Part shown: positions 1-7,655 of the stretch, in pieces
Layout: every line of letters starts with the position of its first letter
Numbering within the stretch: the first letter of the stretch is position 1
Source: Streptomyces cinerochromogenes
Lineage (GTDB): Bacteria > Actinomycetota > Actinomycetes > Streptomycetales > Streptomycetaceae
Assembly (NCBI RefSeq): GCF_014648635.1
Contig: NZ_BMRM01000009.1
Coordinates: forward strand, 186,001-250,000
Length of the DNA stretch: 64,000 bases
Direction: 5' to 3'
Notes under the pieces: generated by a model
What the model was told of the DNA's origin: nothing
Seen by the model: only the letters and a program-made list of their open reading frames with translations
Databases searched by the model: none
Translations under genes and position numbers: made by a program

Positions 1-513
1 CGACACCATGGGCGCGACCAGCGGCAGCAGCCACACTGGGCTGGCCTGGGCGGCCTCGACGCGGTGCCGTACGGCCATCAGGCAGGGCACGGCCACGGCG
101 GCCCCGAGCCCGATCACCGTACCCGTGGCGTACAGCACGGTGTCGAGGGCGACGGCCGCCCGCGTGCCGACGAGCTCCCGGCCCGCCGTCAGGGCGCCGC
201 CGCCCACCGAGAGCAGGGCCATCGCCAGGCAGCCGTAGAAGGGGGCCATGGCCGGGTCGAGGAGGTGGGCGCGGGCCTGGTCGCGGTGGCGGCTCCAGTG
301 CCGGGCCCGGGCGGCCAGCAGGGTCAGCAGCAGGAGGAGGGACAGCGCCCAGACGGCCGCGAAGACACCGCGCGGCCCGTGCACCGGCCCCGGCAGCGCG
401 ACGCCGGCCGAGCCGACGACGGCGGTGCCCATGACGGCGGCGTACCAGTTCGGGCCGAGGTGCCGGGTCCGGTCGGCCCGGGGGAGGCGGAGGGGCTGGG
501 CTGCGGTGACCAT
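1..513 (-). CDS. TDT-family transporter (TehA/dicarboxylate exporter type), N-terminal part
   Basis: The reverse strand is open from ATG at 513 to the window edge (171 codons), so only the N-terminal half is visible. The protein begins MVTAAQPLRLPRADRTRHLG, then GPNWYAAVMGT, the entry to TM1 typical of the tellurite-resistance/dicarboxylate transporter family. Further hydrophobic segments follow at about residues 45-62, 82-100 and 112-130. TDT proteins are 10-TM exporters of organic acids or sulfite in the cytoplasmic membrane. The gene is divergent from the LysR regulator at 584, which probably controls it. Substrate cannot be told from sequence. Truncation is due to the window boundary only. 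Confidence 0.75.
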   Translation of the reverse strand, partial: MVTAAQPLRLPRADRTRHLGPNWYAAVMGTAVVGSAGVALPGPVHGPRGVFAAVWALSLLLLLTLLAARARHWSRHRDQARAHLLDPAMAPFYGCLAMALLSVGGGALTAGRELVGTRAAVALDTVLYATGTVIGLGAAVAVPCLMAVRHRVEAAQASPVWLLPLVAPMVS

Positions 514-569
514 GCCGCTACGGTCCCGTAGCCGATCGCCCCTGACCAGGGAGTTCCCGTCTATGAGGG

Positions 570-586
570 CATAAGCTGGTCTTATG
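570..586. promoter_or_regulatory. LysR-type operator candidate
   Basis: Perfect inverted repeat CATAAG-N5-CTTATG between the divergent transporter and LysR genes. It contains the LysR-box signature T-N11-A (T572, A584) and overlaps the regulator's own ATG (584-586). Binding here would be expected to repress the regulator and activate the transporter. Confidence 0.5.
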
Positions 587-1501
587 AGCGAGGCGGAGGA
601 ACAGCGCACGGCATCCCTGGCGCACCGGGTGCCGGACCTCGCCGCGCTGGAGCTGCTGCTGGCCGTGGCGCGGCTGGGCAGTCTCGGCGCGGCGGCCCGG
701 GAGGTCGGCATCACGCAACCGGCCGCGAGCAGCCGGATCCGCTCCATGGAACGGCAGCTGGGCGTCGCCCTCGTCGACCGCTCGCCGCGCGGCTCCCGGC
801 TCACCGACGCTGGCGCCCTGGTCACCGACTGGGCCCGGCGGGTGGTGGAGGCCGCGGCGGCCTTCGACGCGGGGGCGCGGGCGCTCAGGGACCAGCGGGA
901 CTCGCGGCTCAGGGTCGCGGCGAGCATGACCATCGCCGAGTACCTGCTGCCCGGCTGGCTCCTGGCGCTGCACGCCGAGCGGCCCGACACGGCCGTGTCG
1001 CTGCTCGCGGGCAACTCCGCGAAGGTCGCGGAGCTGCTGCTGGCGGGCGACGCCGACCTGGGCTTCGTGGAGGGCCTGTCGGTGCCGCCGGGCCTGGACT
1101 CCGCGGTCATCGCCCACGACCGGCTGATCGTCGTCACCGCGCCGGACCACGCGTGGGCCCGCCGGCGGCGGCCCCTGACGGCGGCGGAGCTGGCCGCGAC
1201 CCCGCTCATCCTGCGCGAGCGCGGCTCCGGCACCCGGCAGGTCCTGGACGCGGCGCTCGGCGGCCTGGCCCGCCCGATGATCGAACTGTCCTCCACGACG
1301 GCGGTGAAGGCCTCGGCGGTCAGCGGCGCCGGGCCGTCCGTCCTCAGCGAGCTGGCGGTGGGCGAGGAGCTGTCGATGCGGCGGCTGGTCAGCATCCCGG
1401 TGGAGGGGGTCTCGCTCCACCGGGACCTGCGCGCGGTCTGGCCGACCGGCCACCGCCCGACGGGTCCGGCCCGGGAACTGCTGTCGCTGACACGCGGGTG
1501 A
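584..1501 (+). CDS. LysR-family transcriptional regulator
   Basis: 305 aa. The N-terminal winged helix-turn-helix (about residues 16-77) carries LELLLAVARLGSLGAAAREV and TQPAASSRIRSMERQLG, the standard LysR DNA-binding signature. It is followed by a linker helix and a periplasmic-binding-protein-like effector domain (about 100-300). LysR proteins act as tetramers that usually activate a divergent target and repress themselves. The divergent TDT-type exporter at 513 is the natural target, and a T-N11-A palindrome sits over the start codon. The start at 584 gives a normal 15-residue extension before the HTH. No clear Shine-Dalgarno precedes it, so the mRNA may be leaderless. Confidence 0.85.
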   Translation: MSEAEEQRTASLAHRVPDLAALELLLAVARLGSLGAAAREVGITQPAASSRIRSMERQLGVALVDRSPRGSRLTDAGALVTDWARRVVEAAAAFDAGARALRDQRDSRLRVAASMTIAEYLLPGWLLALHAERPDTAVSLLAGNSAKVAELLLAGDADLGFVEGLSVPPGLDSAVIAHDRLIVVTAPDHAWARRRRPLTAAELAATPLILRERGSGTRQVLDAALGGLARPMIELSSTTAVKASAVSGAGPSVLSELAVGEELSMRRLVSIPVEGVSLHRDLRAVWPTGHRPTGPARELLSLTRG

Positions 1502-1563
1502 CGGGTCGTCACCCGAGCGGAAAACCCCTCGCTCCGGGGCGGCCCGGCTCGCCATCATGCGGT

Positions 1564-2514
1564 ATGACCCTCACCGCCCCGCCCGCCACCGGCGTCCGCA
1601 CCCCCTGGGAAGACCTCCCGGCCGTCGTCCGCGACGCCGTCGCGGAGGTGCTCGGGGCGCCCGTCGTGCGGGCCGTCACCCAGAGCGGCGGCTTCTCGCC
1701 GGGCGTCGCCGCCCGTGTGCGCACGGCCGCCGGCCGGACCGGGTTCGTCAAGGCGGTGAGCGCCGACGCCAACCCGCACAGCCCCGGCCTGCACCGCAAG
1801 GAGGCCCGCACCGCCGCCGCGCTCCCGGCCGCCGTGCCGGCGCCCCGGCTGCTCGGGTCGTACGACGACGGCACCTGGGTGGCGCTGGTCTTCGAGGAGG
1901 TGGCGGGGCACCAGCCCCGGGTGCCCTGGCAGCGGGCCGAACTGGACCGTGTGCTCGACGCCGTGGCCGCGCTCGCCCGCACCGCCACCCCGTCCCCGGT
2001 CGACGCCCCGCCCGTCGCCGAGGACCTCGCCGAGGCCTTCTCGGGCTGGCGCCGGCTCCTGGCGGGCGAGGCCGGCGACGTGCGCGGCCGGCTCGGCGAG
2101 TGGACCGCCGGCCGCCTTCCCGGACTCGCCGCGCTGGCGGACGGATGGGCCGAGGGCGCGTCCGGGGACACCCTGGCCCACAGCGACCTGCGCGCCGACA
2201 ACGTCCTGCTCACGGCCGACGGCGTCGTCTTCGTGGACTGGCCGCACGCCCTGCGCGCCGCGCCCTGGTTCGACCTGCTGGTCATGCTGCCGTGCGTGCG
2301 GGCCCAGGGCGGCCCCGACCCCGAGGAGGTGTTCACCGCGCACCCCCTGGGCCGGGCGGCGGACCCGGACGCCGTGACCGCGGCGCTGGCCGCCCTCACG
2401 GGCTACTTCCTGCACGGCTCGCTGCAGCCGGCGCCGCCGGGCCTGCCCACCCTGCGCCCCTTCCAGCGCGCGCAGGGCGAGGCCGCCCTGGCCTGGCTCA
2501 GGAGGCGGCTGTGA
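1564..2514 (+). CDS. APH-fold phosphotransferase family protein
   Basis: 316 aa from ATG 1564. The Brenner motif of aminoglycoside/choline kinases, HSDLRADNVLL (about residue 206), is followed by VVFVDW (about 225) carrying the metal-binding Asp. The N-terminal lobe contains TGFVKAV, the probable ATP-binding Lys strand. Members phosphorylate aminoglycosides, choline, amino sugars or unknown metabolites. Nothing nearby indicates an antibiotic, so substrate is unassigned and resistance should not be assumed. The 3' end overlaps the convergent PuuD-like gene by 17 bp. A longer upstream reading frame exists but runs through the LysR gene, so ATG 1564 is preferred. Confidence 0.75.
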   Translation: MTLTAPPATGVRTPWEDLPAVVRDAVAEVLGAPVVRAVTQSGGFSPGVAARVRTAAGRTGFVKAVSADANPHSPGLHRKEARTAAALPAAVPAPRLLGSYDDGTWVALVFEEVAGHQPRVPWQRAELDRVLDAVAALARTATPSPVDAPPVAEDLAEAFSGWRRLLAGEAGDVRGRLGEWTAGRLPGLAALADGWAEGASGDTLAHSDLRADNVLLTADGVVFVDWPHALRAAPWFDLLVMLPCVRAQGGPDPEEVFTAHPLGRAADPDAVTAALAALTGYFLHGSLQPAPPGLPTLRPFQRAQGEAALAWLRRRL

Positions 2515-3184
2515 CCAGGGCCCGCATCACCCGCAGGTCCTCGCCCATCTCCGGGTGCCACTGCACGCCCAGCACCCAGCCCTGGTCCGTCGGCAGCTCG
2601 ACGGCCTCCACGGTGCCGTCCGCCGCGTAGGCCGACGGCACGAGCCCCTCGCCGAGCCGGTCCACCGCCTGGTGGTGGTACGTCGGCACCGTCAGCTCGT
2701 CGGGGACGATCCCGGCGTACAGCGTGCCCGGCACCGGCTTCACCGGGTGCTCGCCGAACGCGCCGACCACCTCCGCGTGCCCGTCCAGGTGCTGGACGAG
2801 CGTGCCGCCGAGGGCGACGTTCAGCAGCTGCATGCCCCGGCAGACGCCGAGCAGCGGGACCCCCTCCGCCAGCGCCGCCTCGATCAGCGCCAGCTCCCAG
2901 GCGTCCCGCTCCGGCGCGGGCGGCCCCGTGCGGGGGGAGCGCTCGGCGCCGTAGCGGGCCGGGTCGACGTCCGGGCCGCCGGCGATGACCAGTCCGTCGA
3001 GCCGGGCCACCGCGCCCGCGGCGTGCTCCGGCGCGTCCGGCGGCAGCAGCGCCGCGAGCGCGCCGGCCCGCTGCACCAGCCGCGGATAGCCGGCCGCGAG
3101 CAGCACCGCGTCCAGCTCCCACACCCCCCAGCGCACCCCGGACTCCAGATACGTGCTCACGCCGATCAGCGGCCGTGCGGTCAT
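2498..3184 (-). CDS. Class I glutamine amidotransferase-like gamma-glutamyl hydrolase (PuuD type)
   Basis: 228 aa from ATG 3184, preceded by AGGGAGG. It begins RPLIGVSTYLESGVRWG. The catalytic triad of the class I GATase fold is visible: Cys115 in LLGVCRGMQL, and His210 and Glu212 in QWHPEMGED. PuuD-like enzymes hydrolyse gamma-glutamyl amides such as gamma-glutamyl-GABA to free glutamate. Here the natural role is the last step after gamma-glutamylation by the GlnA-like enzyme at 4127 and oxidation by the dehydrogenases at 5497 and 6867, releasing glutamate plus an amino acid. An inverted repeat 61 bp upstream (3245-3268) resembles the site at the FadR/glnA divergent promoter, linking the gene to that regulon. 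Confidence 0.85.
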   Translation of the reverse strand: MTARPLIGVSTYLESGVRWGVWELDAVLLAAGYPRLVQRAGALAALLPPDAPEHAAGAVARLDGLVIAGGPDVDPARYGAERSPRTGPPAPERDAWELALIEAALAEGVPLLGVCRGMQLLNVALGGTLVQHLDGHAEVVGAFGEHPVKPVPGTLYAGIVPDELTVPTYHHQAVDRLGEGLVPSAYAADGTVEAVELPTDQGWVLGVQWHPEMGEDLRVMRALVTAAS

Positions 3185-3244
3185 GCTGCCCTCCCTGGAA
3201 AAGCGCCCCGCTGCATGAGTGCCCGCTCTCACGCTGCCCACCCA

Positions 3245-3268
3245 CAAAGGTATGCACCGATACCTTTG
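3245..3268. promoter_or_regulatory. FadR/GntR-type operator, site 1
   Basis: Perfect inverted repeat with 9-bp arms, CAAAGGTAT-N6-ATACCTTTG, upstream of the PuuD-like gene. Its GGT-N10-ACC core (3249-3264) has the same spacing as the site at 4057-4072 next to the FadR-type regulator. Confidence 0.65.
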
Positions 3269-3293
3269 CTGGTCCTACTCTGGCAGATCCGGC

Positions 3294-4031
3294 TCACGCC
3301 AGGAAGCCCCGCAGCAGTGCCGCCGTGCCCGCGCAGTGCTCGCGCATCATCTCCCGCGCCCCGTCCGCGTCCCCGTCCAGCACCGCCCCGACCAGTGCCG
3401 TGTGCTGCCGCTGGGAGTGCTCCAGGTTGCGCACCAGCAGCGGGATGCAGTCCAGCAGGTCGTTCACGGTGGCCCGGACCGCCGCGTACTGCGCGGTCAG
3501 CGACGGCGAGCCGCACAGCTCGGCCAGCGTCAGGTGCAGCAGCGTGTCCGCCCGCCGGTAGTCCGCGAGCGGCGCCCCGTGGGTGCGGTCCAGCGCCTCC
3601 CGCAGCCGCTGCGCCTGCTCCCCGGTCAGCCCGTGCGCCGCGCACAGCCCGGCCGCGCCCACCTCCAGCACCTCGCGGAAGCGCAGCACGTCCTCGATGT
3701 CCACCTCGGCGATCCGGCGCCGCAGCTCGTCCTCGCCGCCCGCGTCCGGGCGCGGCAGCACGAACGTTCCGCCGTACCGCCCGCGCCGCGCCTCCACCAG
3801 ACCCTGGTCCTGGAGCACCTTCAGCACCTCGCGCAGCGTCACCCGGCTGATGCCGAGCCGCTCCGCCAGCTCCCGCTCGGCCGGCAGCCGCTCGCCGCCC
3901 GGCACCAGGCCCAGCCGGACGATCTGCAGGATCTGCTCCAGCGCCTCCTCGAAACCGTTGCCCGCCCGCACCGGCCGCAGCACCGGGGCGAGCCGGTCCT
4001 CCGGCCCGCTCGTACCCATGTCGTGCGACAT
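3294..4031 (-). CDS. FadR-subfamily GntR transcriptional regulator
   Basis: 245 aa from ATG 4031, with AAGGGGG about 8 nt upstream. The N-terminal winged HTH reads LPAERELAERLGISRVTLRE, then VLQDQGLVEARRGRYGGTFV. It is followed by an all-helical FCD ligand-binding domain (about residues 95-240) with the usual Asp/His metal-site region around DVLRFREVLE. FadR-type regulators are dimers released from operators by small carboxylates or amines. It is divergent from the glutamine-synthetase-like gene and adjacent to the PuuD-like gene, and matching palindromes lie at both promoters. It is therefore probably the repressor of this amine-utilisation regulon. ATG 4019 is an alternative start. Confidence 0.9.
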   Translation of the reverse strand: MSHDMGTSGPEDRLAPVLRPVRAGNGFEEALEQILQIVRLGLVPGGERLPAERELAERLGISRVTLREVLKVLQDQGLVEARRGRYGGTFVLPRPDAGGEDELRRRIAEVDIEDVLRFREVLEVGAAGLCAAHGLTGEQAQRLREALDRTHGAPLADYRRADTLLHLTLAELCGSPSLTAQYAAVRATVNDLLDCIPLLVRNLEHSQRQHTALVGAVLDGDADGAREMMREHCAGTAALLRGFLA

Positions 4032-4056
4032 CCGCCGTACCCCCTTCCCAAGCAAT

Positions 4057-4072
4057 GGTTCTCCGCAATACC
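4057..4072. promoter_or_regulatory. FadR/GntR-type operator, site 2, over the glnA-like promoter
   Basis: GGT-N10-ACC site whose AAGGTAT half (minus strand) matches site 1 at 3245-3268. It overlaps a plausible promoter for the GlnA-like gene, TTCCCA (4045-4050), 18-nt spacer, TACCTT (4069-4074). A bound repressor would cover the -10 region and also lie upstream of the regulator's start. Confidence 0.55.
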
Positions 4073-4126
4073 TTATGGCTCCCGGCCCGGCCGAAAAAGC
4101 GCGATGGCGCCGAAGGAGGCTCTCCC

Positions 4127-5485
4127 GTGGCAGACCGCACACCCCCGCTCAGCGTCGAGGAACTGCACGCCCTCGTCGCGAGCGGTGAGATCGACACTGT
4201 CGTCCTGGCCTTCCCCGACATGCAAGGGCGGCTCCAGGGCAAGCGGTTCGCCGCCCGCTTCTTCCTCGACGAGGTCCTGCACCACGGCACCGAGGGCTGC
4301 AACTACCTGCTCGCCGTCGACACCGAGATGAACACCGTCGACGGCTACGCGATGTCCTCCTGGGAGCGCGGCTACGGCGACTTCGCCATGCACCCCGACC
4401 TCGCCACCCTGCGCCGGATCCCCTGGCACCCCGGCACCGCCCTGCTCGTCGCCGACCTCGCCTGGAACGACGGCTCCCCGGTCACCGCCGCGCCCCGCCA
4501 GATCCTGCGCCGCCAGCTCGACCGGCTCGCCGCACTCGGCTACACCGCCCAGGTCGGCACCGAGCTGGAGTTCATCGTCTTCAAGGACACCTACGAGCAG
4601 GCCTGGGACACCGGCTACCGCGGCCTCACCCCGGCCAACCAGTACAACATCGACTACTCCATCCTCGGCACCGGCCGCATCGAACCCCTGCTGCGCCGCC
4701 TGCGCAACGACATGGCCGGCGCCGGCCTCACCGTCGAGTCCGCCAAGGGCGAGTGCAACCCCGGCCAGCACGAGATCGCCTTCCGCTACGACGAGGCACT
4801 GCGGACCTGCGACCAGCACGCCCTCTACAAGACCGGCGCCAAGGAGATCGCCGCCCAGGAAGGCGTCTCGCTCACCTTCATGGCCAAGTACAACGAGCGC
4901 GAGGGCAACTCCTGCCACATCCACCTCTCGCTCGCCGACGCCGACGGCCGCAACGCCATGGCCGACGGCGACGGCATGTCCGACGTCATGCGCCACTTCC
5001 TCGCCGGACAGCTCGCCGCCCTGCGCGACTTCTCCCTCCTGTACGCCCCCAACATCAACTCCTACAAGCGGTTCCAGCCGGGCTCCTTCGCCCCCACCGC
5101 CGTCGCCTGGGGCCACGACAACCGCACGTGCGCGCTGAGGGTCGTCGGCCACGGCCGCTCCCTGCGCTTCGAGAACCGCCTCCCCGGCGGAGACGTCAAC
5201 CCCCACCTCGCCGTCGCCGGCCTCGTCGCGGCCGGCCTGTACGGCGTCGAGCAGAAGCTGGAACTGCCCGAGCCCTGCCCCGGCAACGCCTACACCGCCG
5301 GCTTCGAGCACGTCCCGACCACCCTGCGCGAGGCCGCCGAGCTGTGGGAGAACAGCGCGATCGCCAAGGCCGCCTTCGGGGACGAGGTCGTCGCCCACTA
5401 CCGCAACATGGCGCGCGTCGAGCTGGAGGCCTTCGACGCCGCGGTCACCGACTGGGAGCTGCGCCGCTCCTTCGAACGCCTGTGA
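4127..5485 (+). CDS. Glutamine-synthetase-like gamma-glutamyl amine ligase (GlnA4-like)
   Basis: 452 aa from GTG 4127, chosen because GAAGGAGG (4112-4119) precedes it; an upstream ATG at 4055 lies inside the operator. It has the class I glutamine synthetase fold: beta-grasp N-domain with FPDMQGRLQGKRF, then the ATP/Mg and glutamate sites TELEFIVF, ECNPGQHEIAFRY, SCHIHLSL and ENRLPGGDVNPHLA. It ligates glutamate to an amine using ATP. In S. coelicolor the comparable gene glnA4 is reported as a gamma-glutamylethanolamide synthetase. The context here (ALDH, SDR and gamma-glutamyl hydrolase) suits amine catabolism, not nitrogen assimilation. Substrate (ethanolamine or a polyamine) is inferred. 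It is the first gene of a three-gene plus-strand operon. Confidence 0.85.
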   Translation: MADRTPPLSVEELHALVASGEIDTVVLAFPDMQGRLQGKRFAARFFLDEVLHHGTEGCNYLLAVDTEMNTVDGYAMSSWERGYGDFAMHPDLATLRRIPWHPGTALLVADLAWNDGSPVTAAPRQILRRQLDRLAALGYTAQVGTELEFIVFKDTYEQAWDTGYRGLTPANQYNIDYSILGTGRIEPLLRRLRNDMAGAGLTVESAKGECNPGQHEIAFRYDEALRTCDQHALYKTGAKEIAAQEGVSLTFMAKYNEREGNSCHIHLSLADADGRNAMADGDGMSDVMRHFLAGQLAALRDFSLLYAPNINSYKRFQPGSFAPTAVAWGHDNRTCALRVVGHGRSLRFENRLPGGDVNPHLAVAGLVAAGLYGVEQKLELPEPCPGNAYTAGFEHVPTTLREAAELWENSAIAKAAFGDEVVAHYRNMARVELEAFDAAVTDWELRRSFERL

Positions 5486-5496
5486 AAGGTCACCAC

Positions 5497-6870
5497 GTGT
5501 CCGACCCGAACGAGCTGACCGTCCTCAACCCCGCCACCGAGGAGACCGTCGCCACCGTCCCCGCCGCGAGCGAGGAGGACGTCGCCGCCGCCGTCGTACG
5601 GGCCGCACGCGCCCAGACCGGGTGGGCCGCCCTCGCCCCCGCCGACCGCGCCCGCCTGCTGCGCCGCTTCGCCGACACCGTCGACGCCCACACCGAGGAA
5701 CTCGCCCGGCTGGAGGTCCGCGAGGCCGGCCACACGCTCGCGAACGCCCGCTGGGAGGCGGGCAACGCCCGCGACCTGCTCCTCTACGCGGCCGGCGGCG
5801 CCGAACGCCTGCTCGGCCACCAGATCCCGGTGCCCGGCGGCTGGAACGTCACCTTCCAGGAACCCCTGGGCGTGATCGGCGTGATCGCCCCCTGGAACTT
5901 CCCCATGCCGATCGCCGCCTGGGGTTCCTTCCCGGCCCTCGCCGCCGGCAACGCCGTGGTCCTCAAGCCCGCCGAGACCACCCCGCTCACCGCGCTCCGG
6001 CTCGCCGAACTCGCCCTGGAGGCAGGCCTGCCCGAGCACGTCTTCCAGGTGCTGCCCGGCTACGGCCACACCGCCGGCCGCGCCCTGGTGGACCACCCGG
6101 ACGTCGCCAAGGTCGTGTTCACCGGCTCCACCGCCACCGGCCGCGAGGTCATGGAGCGCTGCGCCCGCCTGGTCAAACCCGTCACCCTCGAACTCGGCGG
6201 CAAGAGCCCCAACGTCGTCTTCGCCGACGCCGACCTGAAGGCCGCCCTCGACCCCTTCTCCTTCCTGGACAACTCCGGCCAGGACTGCTGCGCCCGCACC
6301 CGCATCCTCGTCCAGGAGACGGCGCTGGACGAGGCCCGCGCCCTCCTCGCCGACGCACTGGCCGCCGTGGTCGTGGGCGACCCGGCCGACGAGAAGACCC
6401 AGATGGGCCCGCTGATCTCCGGCAGGCAGCTGGAGCGCGTACGGTCGTACGTCCCCGCGGACGCCCCGGCCCTGCGCGGCAGCGCCCCCGACGGGCCCGG
6501 CTTCTGGTTCCCGCCGACCGTGCTCACCGGGGAGCGGCAGGACAGCCCGGCCGCACGCGAGGAGATCTTCGGACCCGTGGCCGTCCTCCTGCCCTTCACC
6601 GACGAGCAGGACGCGATCCGCCTCGCCAACGACACCCCCTACGGCCTCTCCGGCTCCGTCTGGACCCGGGACGTGGGCCGCGCCCTGCGCGTGTCGCAGG
6701 CCGTCCGCGCGGGCAACCTGTCCGTCAACTCCCACTCCAGCGTCCGCTACTGGACCCCGTTCGGCGGCTTCAAGCAGTCCGGCCTCGGCCGCGAACTCGG
6801 CCCCGACGCCCTGACCGCCTTCACCCAGACCAAGAACGTCTTCATCAGCACGGAGGGCCCCGCACAGTGA
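5497..6870 (+). CDS. Aldehyde dehydrogenase family protein
   Basis: 457 aa from GTG 5497, with AAAGG just upstream; GTG 5482 is an alternative. NAD(P)-dependent ALDH superfamily. The cofactor site includes APWNFPMP and GSTATGREV. The general base is Glu232 in LELGGKSPNVVF and the catalytic cysteine is Cys264 in SGQDCCART. The C-terminal oligomerisation motif FGGFKQSGLGRE is present. It would oxidise a gamma-glutamylated aldehyde to the carboxylate that the PuuD-like hydrolase then cleaves. It starts 11 bp after the GlnA-like gene and its stop overlaps the SDR start by 4 nt, so the three are cotranscribed. Confidence 0.9.
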   Translation: MSDPNELTVLNPATEETVATVPAASEEDVAAAVVRAARAQTGWAALAPADRARLLRRFADTVDAHTEELARLEVREAGHTLANARWEAGNARDLLLYAAGGAERLLGHQIPVPGGWNVTFQEPLGVIGVIAPWNFPMPIAAWGSFPALAAGNAVVLKPAETTPLTALRLAELALEAGLPEHVFQVLPGYGHTAGRALVDHPDVAKVVFTGSTATGREVMERCARLVKPVTLELGGKSPNVVFADADLKAALDPFSFLDNSGQDCCARTRILVQETALDEARALLADALAAVVVGDPADEKTQMGPLISGRQLERVRSYVPADAPALRGSAPDGPGFWFPPTVLTGERQDSPAAREEIFGPVAVLLPFTDEQDAIRLANDTPYGLSGSVWTRDVGRALRVSQAVRAGNLSVNSHSSVRYWTPFGGFKQSGLGRELGPDALTAFTQTKNVFISTEGPAQ

Positions 6871-7649
6871 CCGACAACAGTGTTTGCCGCCGCCTGGTCG
6901 GCCGTACCGCCGTCGTGACCGGAGCCGGCAGCGGCATCGGACTCGCCTCCGCCCGCCGGCTCGCCTCCGAAGGAGCCCACGTCGTCTGCGCGGACGTCGA
7001 CGAGGCCCGCGGCAAGGCCGCCGCGGACGAGGTCGGCGGGCTCTTCGTCAAGACCGACGTCACCGACCCCGAGCAGGTCGAGGCGCTGTTCAAGGCGGCG
7101 TACGACACCTACGGCAGCGTCGACATCGCCTTCAACAACGCGGGCATCTCCCCGCCCGACGACGACTCCATCCTGGACACCGGCCTGGAGGCCTGGAAGC
7201 GGGTCCAGGAGGTCAACCTCACCTCCGTCTACCTGTGCTGCAAGGCCGCCATCCCCTACATGCGCCGGCAGGGCAAGGGCTCCGTCATCAACACCGCGTC
7301 CTTCGTGGCGAGGATGGGCGCGGCGACGAGCCAGATCTCGTACACGGCCTCCAAGGGCGGCGTGCTGGCCATGTCCCGCGAGCTGGGCGTGCAGTTCGCC
7401 CGGGAGGGCATCCGGGTGAACGCCCTGTGCCCCGGACCGGTCAACACCCCGCTGCTGCGGGAGCTGTTCGCCAAGGACCCGGAGCGGGCCGCCCGCCGGC
7501 TCGTCCACATCCCGCTCGGCCGGTTCGCCGAGGCCGAGGAGATCGCCGCCGCCGTCGCCTTCCTGGCCAGCGACGACTCCTCCTTCGTCAACGCCACCGA
7601 CTTCCTCGTGGACGGCGGGATCGCCGGCGCGTACGTCACGCCCCTGTAG
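6867..7649 (+). CDS. Short-chain dehydrogenase/reductase
   Basis: 260 aa from GTG 6867, overlapping the ALDH stop as GTGA. Classical SDR: NAD-binding TGAGSGIG, VCADVDEA acidic residues after beta-2 (favouring NAD), NNAG, and the catalytic Tyr159/Lys163 in SYTASKGG with Ser upstream in VINTASF. It ends in the usual DFLVDGGIAGAYVTPL. In a gamma-glutamylethanolamide route this enzyme would oxidise the alcohol to the aldehyde used by the preceding ALDH. That role is inferred from the operon; the family alone covers many alcohols. The gene ends 6 bp before the convergent racemase-like gene. Confidence 0.88.
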   Translation: MTDNSVCRRLVGRTAVVTGAGSGIGLASARRLASEGAHVVCADVDEARGKAAADEVGGLFVKTDVTDPEQVEALFKAAYDTYGSVDIAFNNAGISPPDDDSILDTGLEAWKRVQEVNLTSVYLCCKAAIPYMRRQGKGSVINTASFVARMGAATSQISYTASKGGVLAMSRELGVQFAREGIRVNALCPGPVNTPLLRELFAKDPERAARRLVHIPLGRFAEAEEIAAAVAFLASDDSSFVNATDFLVDGGIAGAYVTPL

Positions 7650-7655
7650 GGAGCC

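Noticed and set aside
1564..2514. Aminoglycoside resistance kinase
   Set aside because: Only the general APH fold can be supported; no biosynthetic or resistance context.
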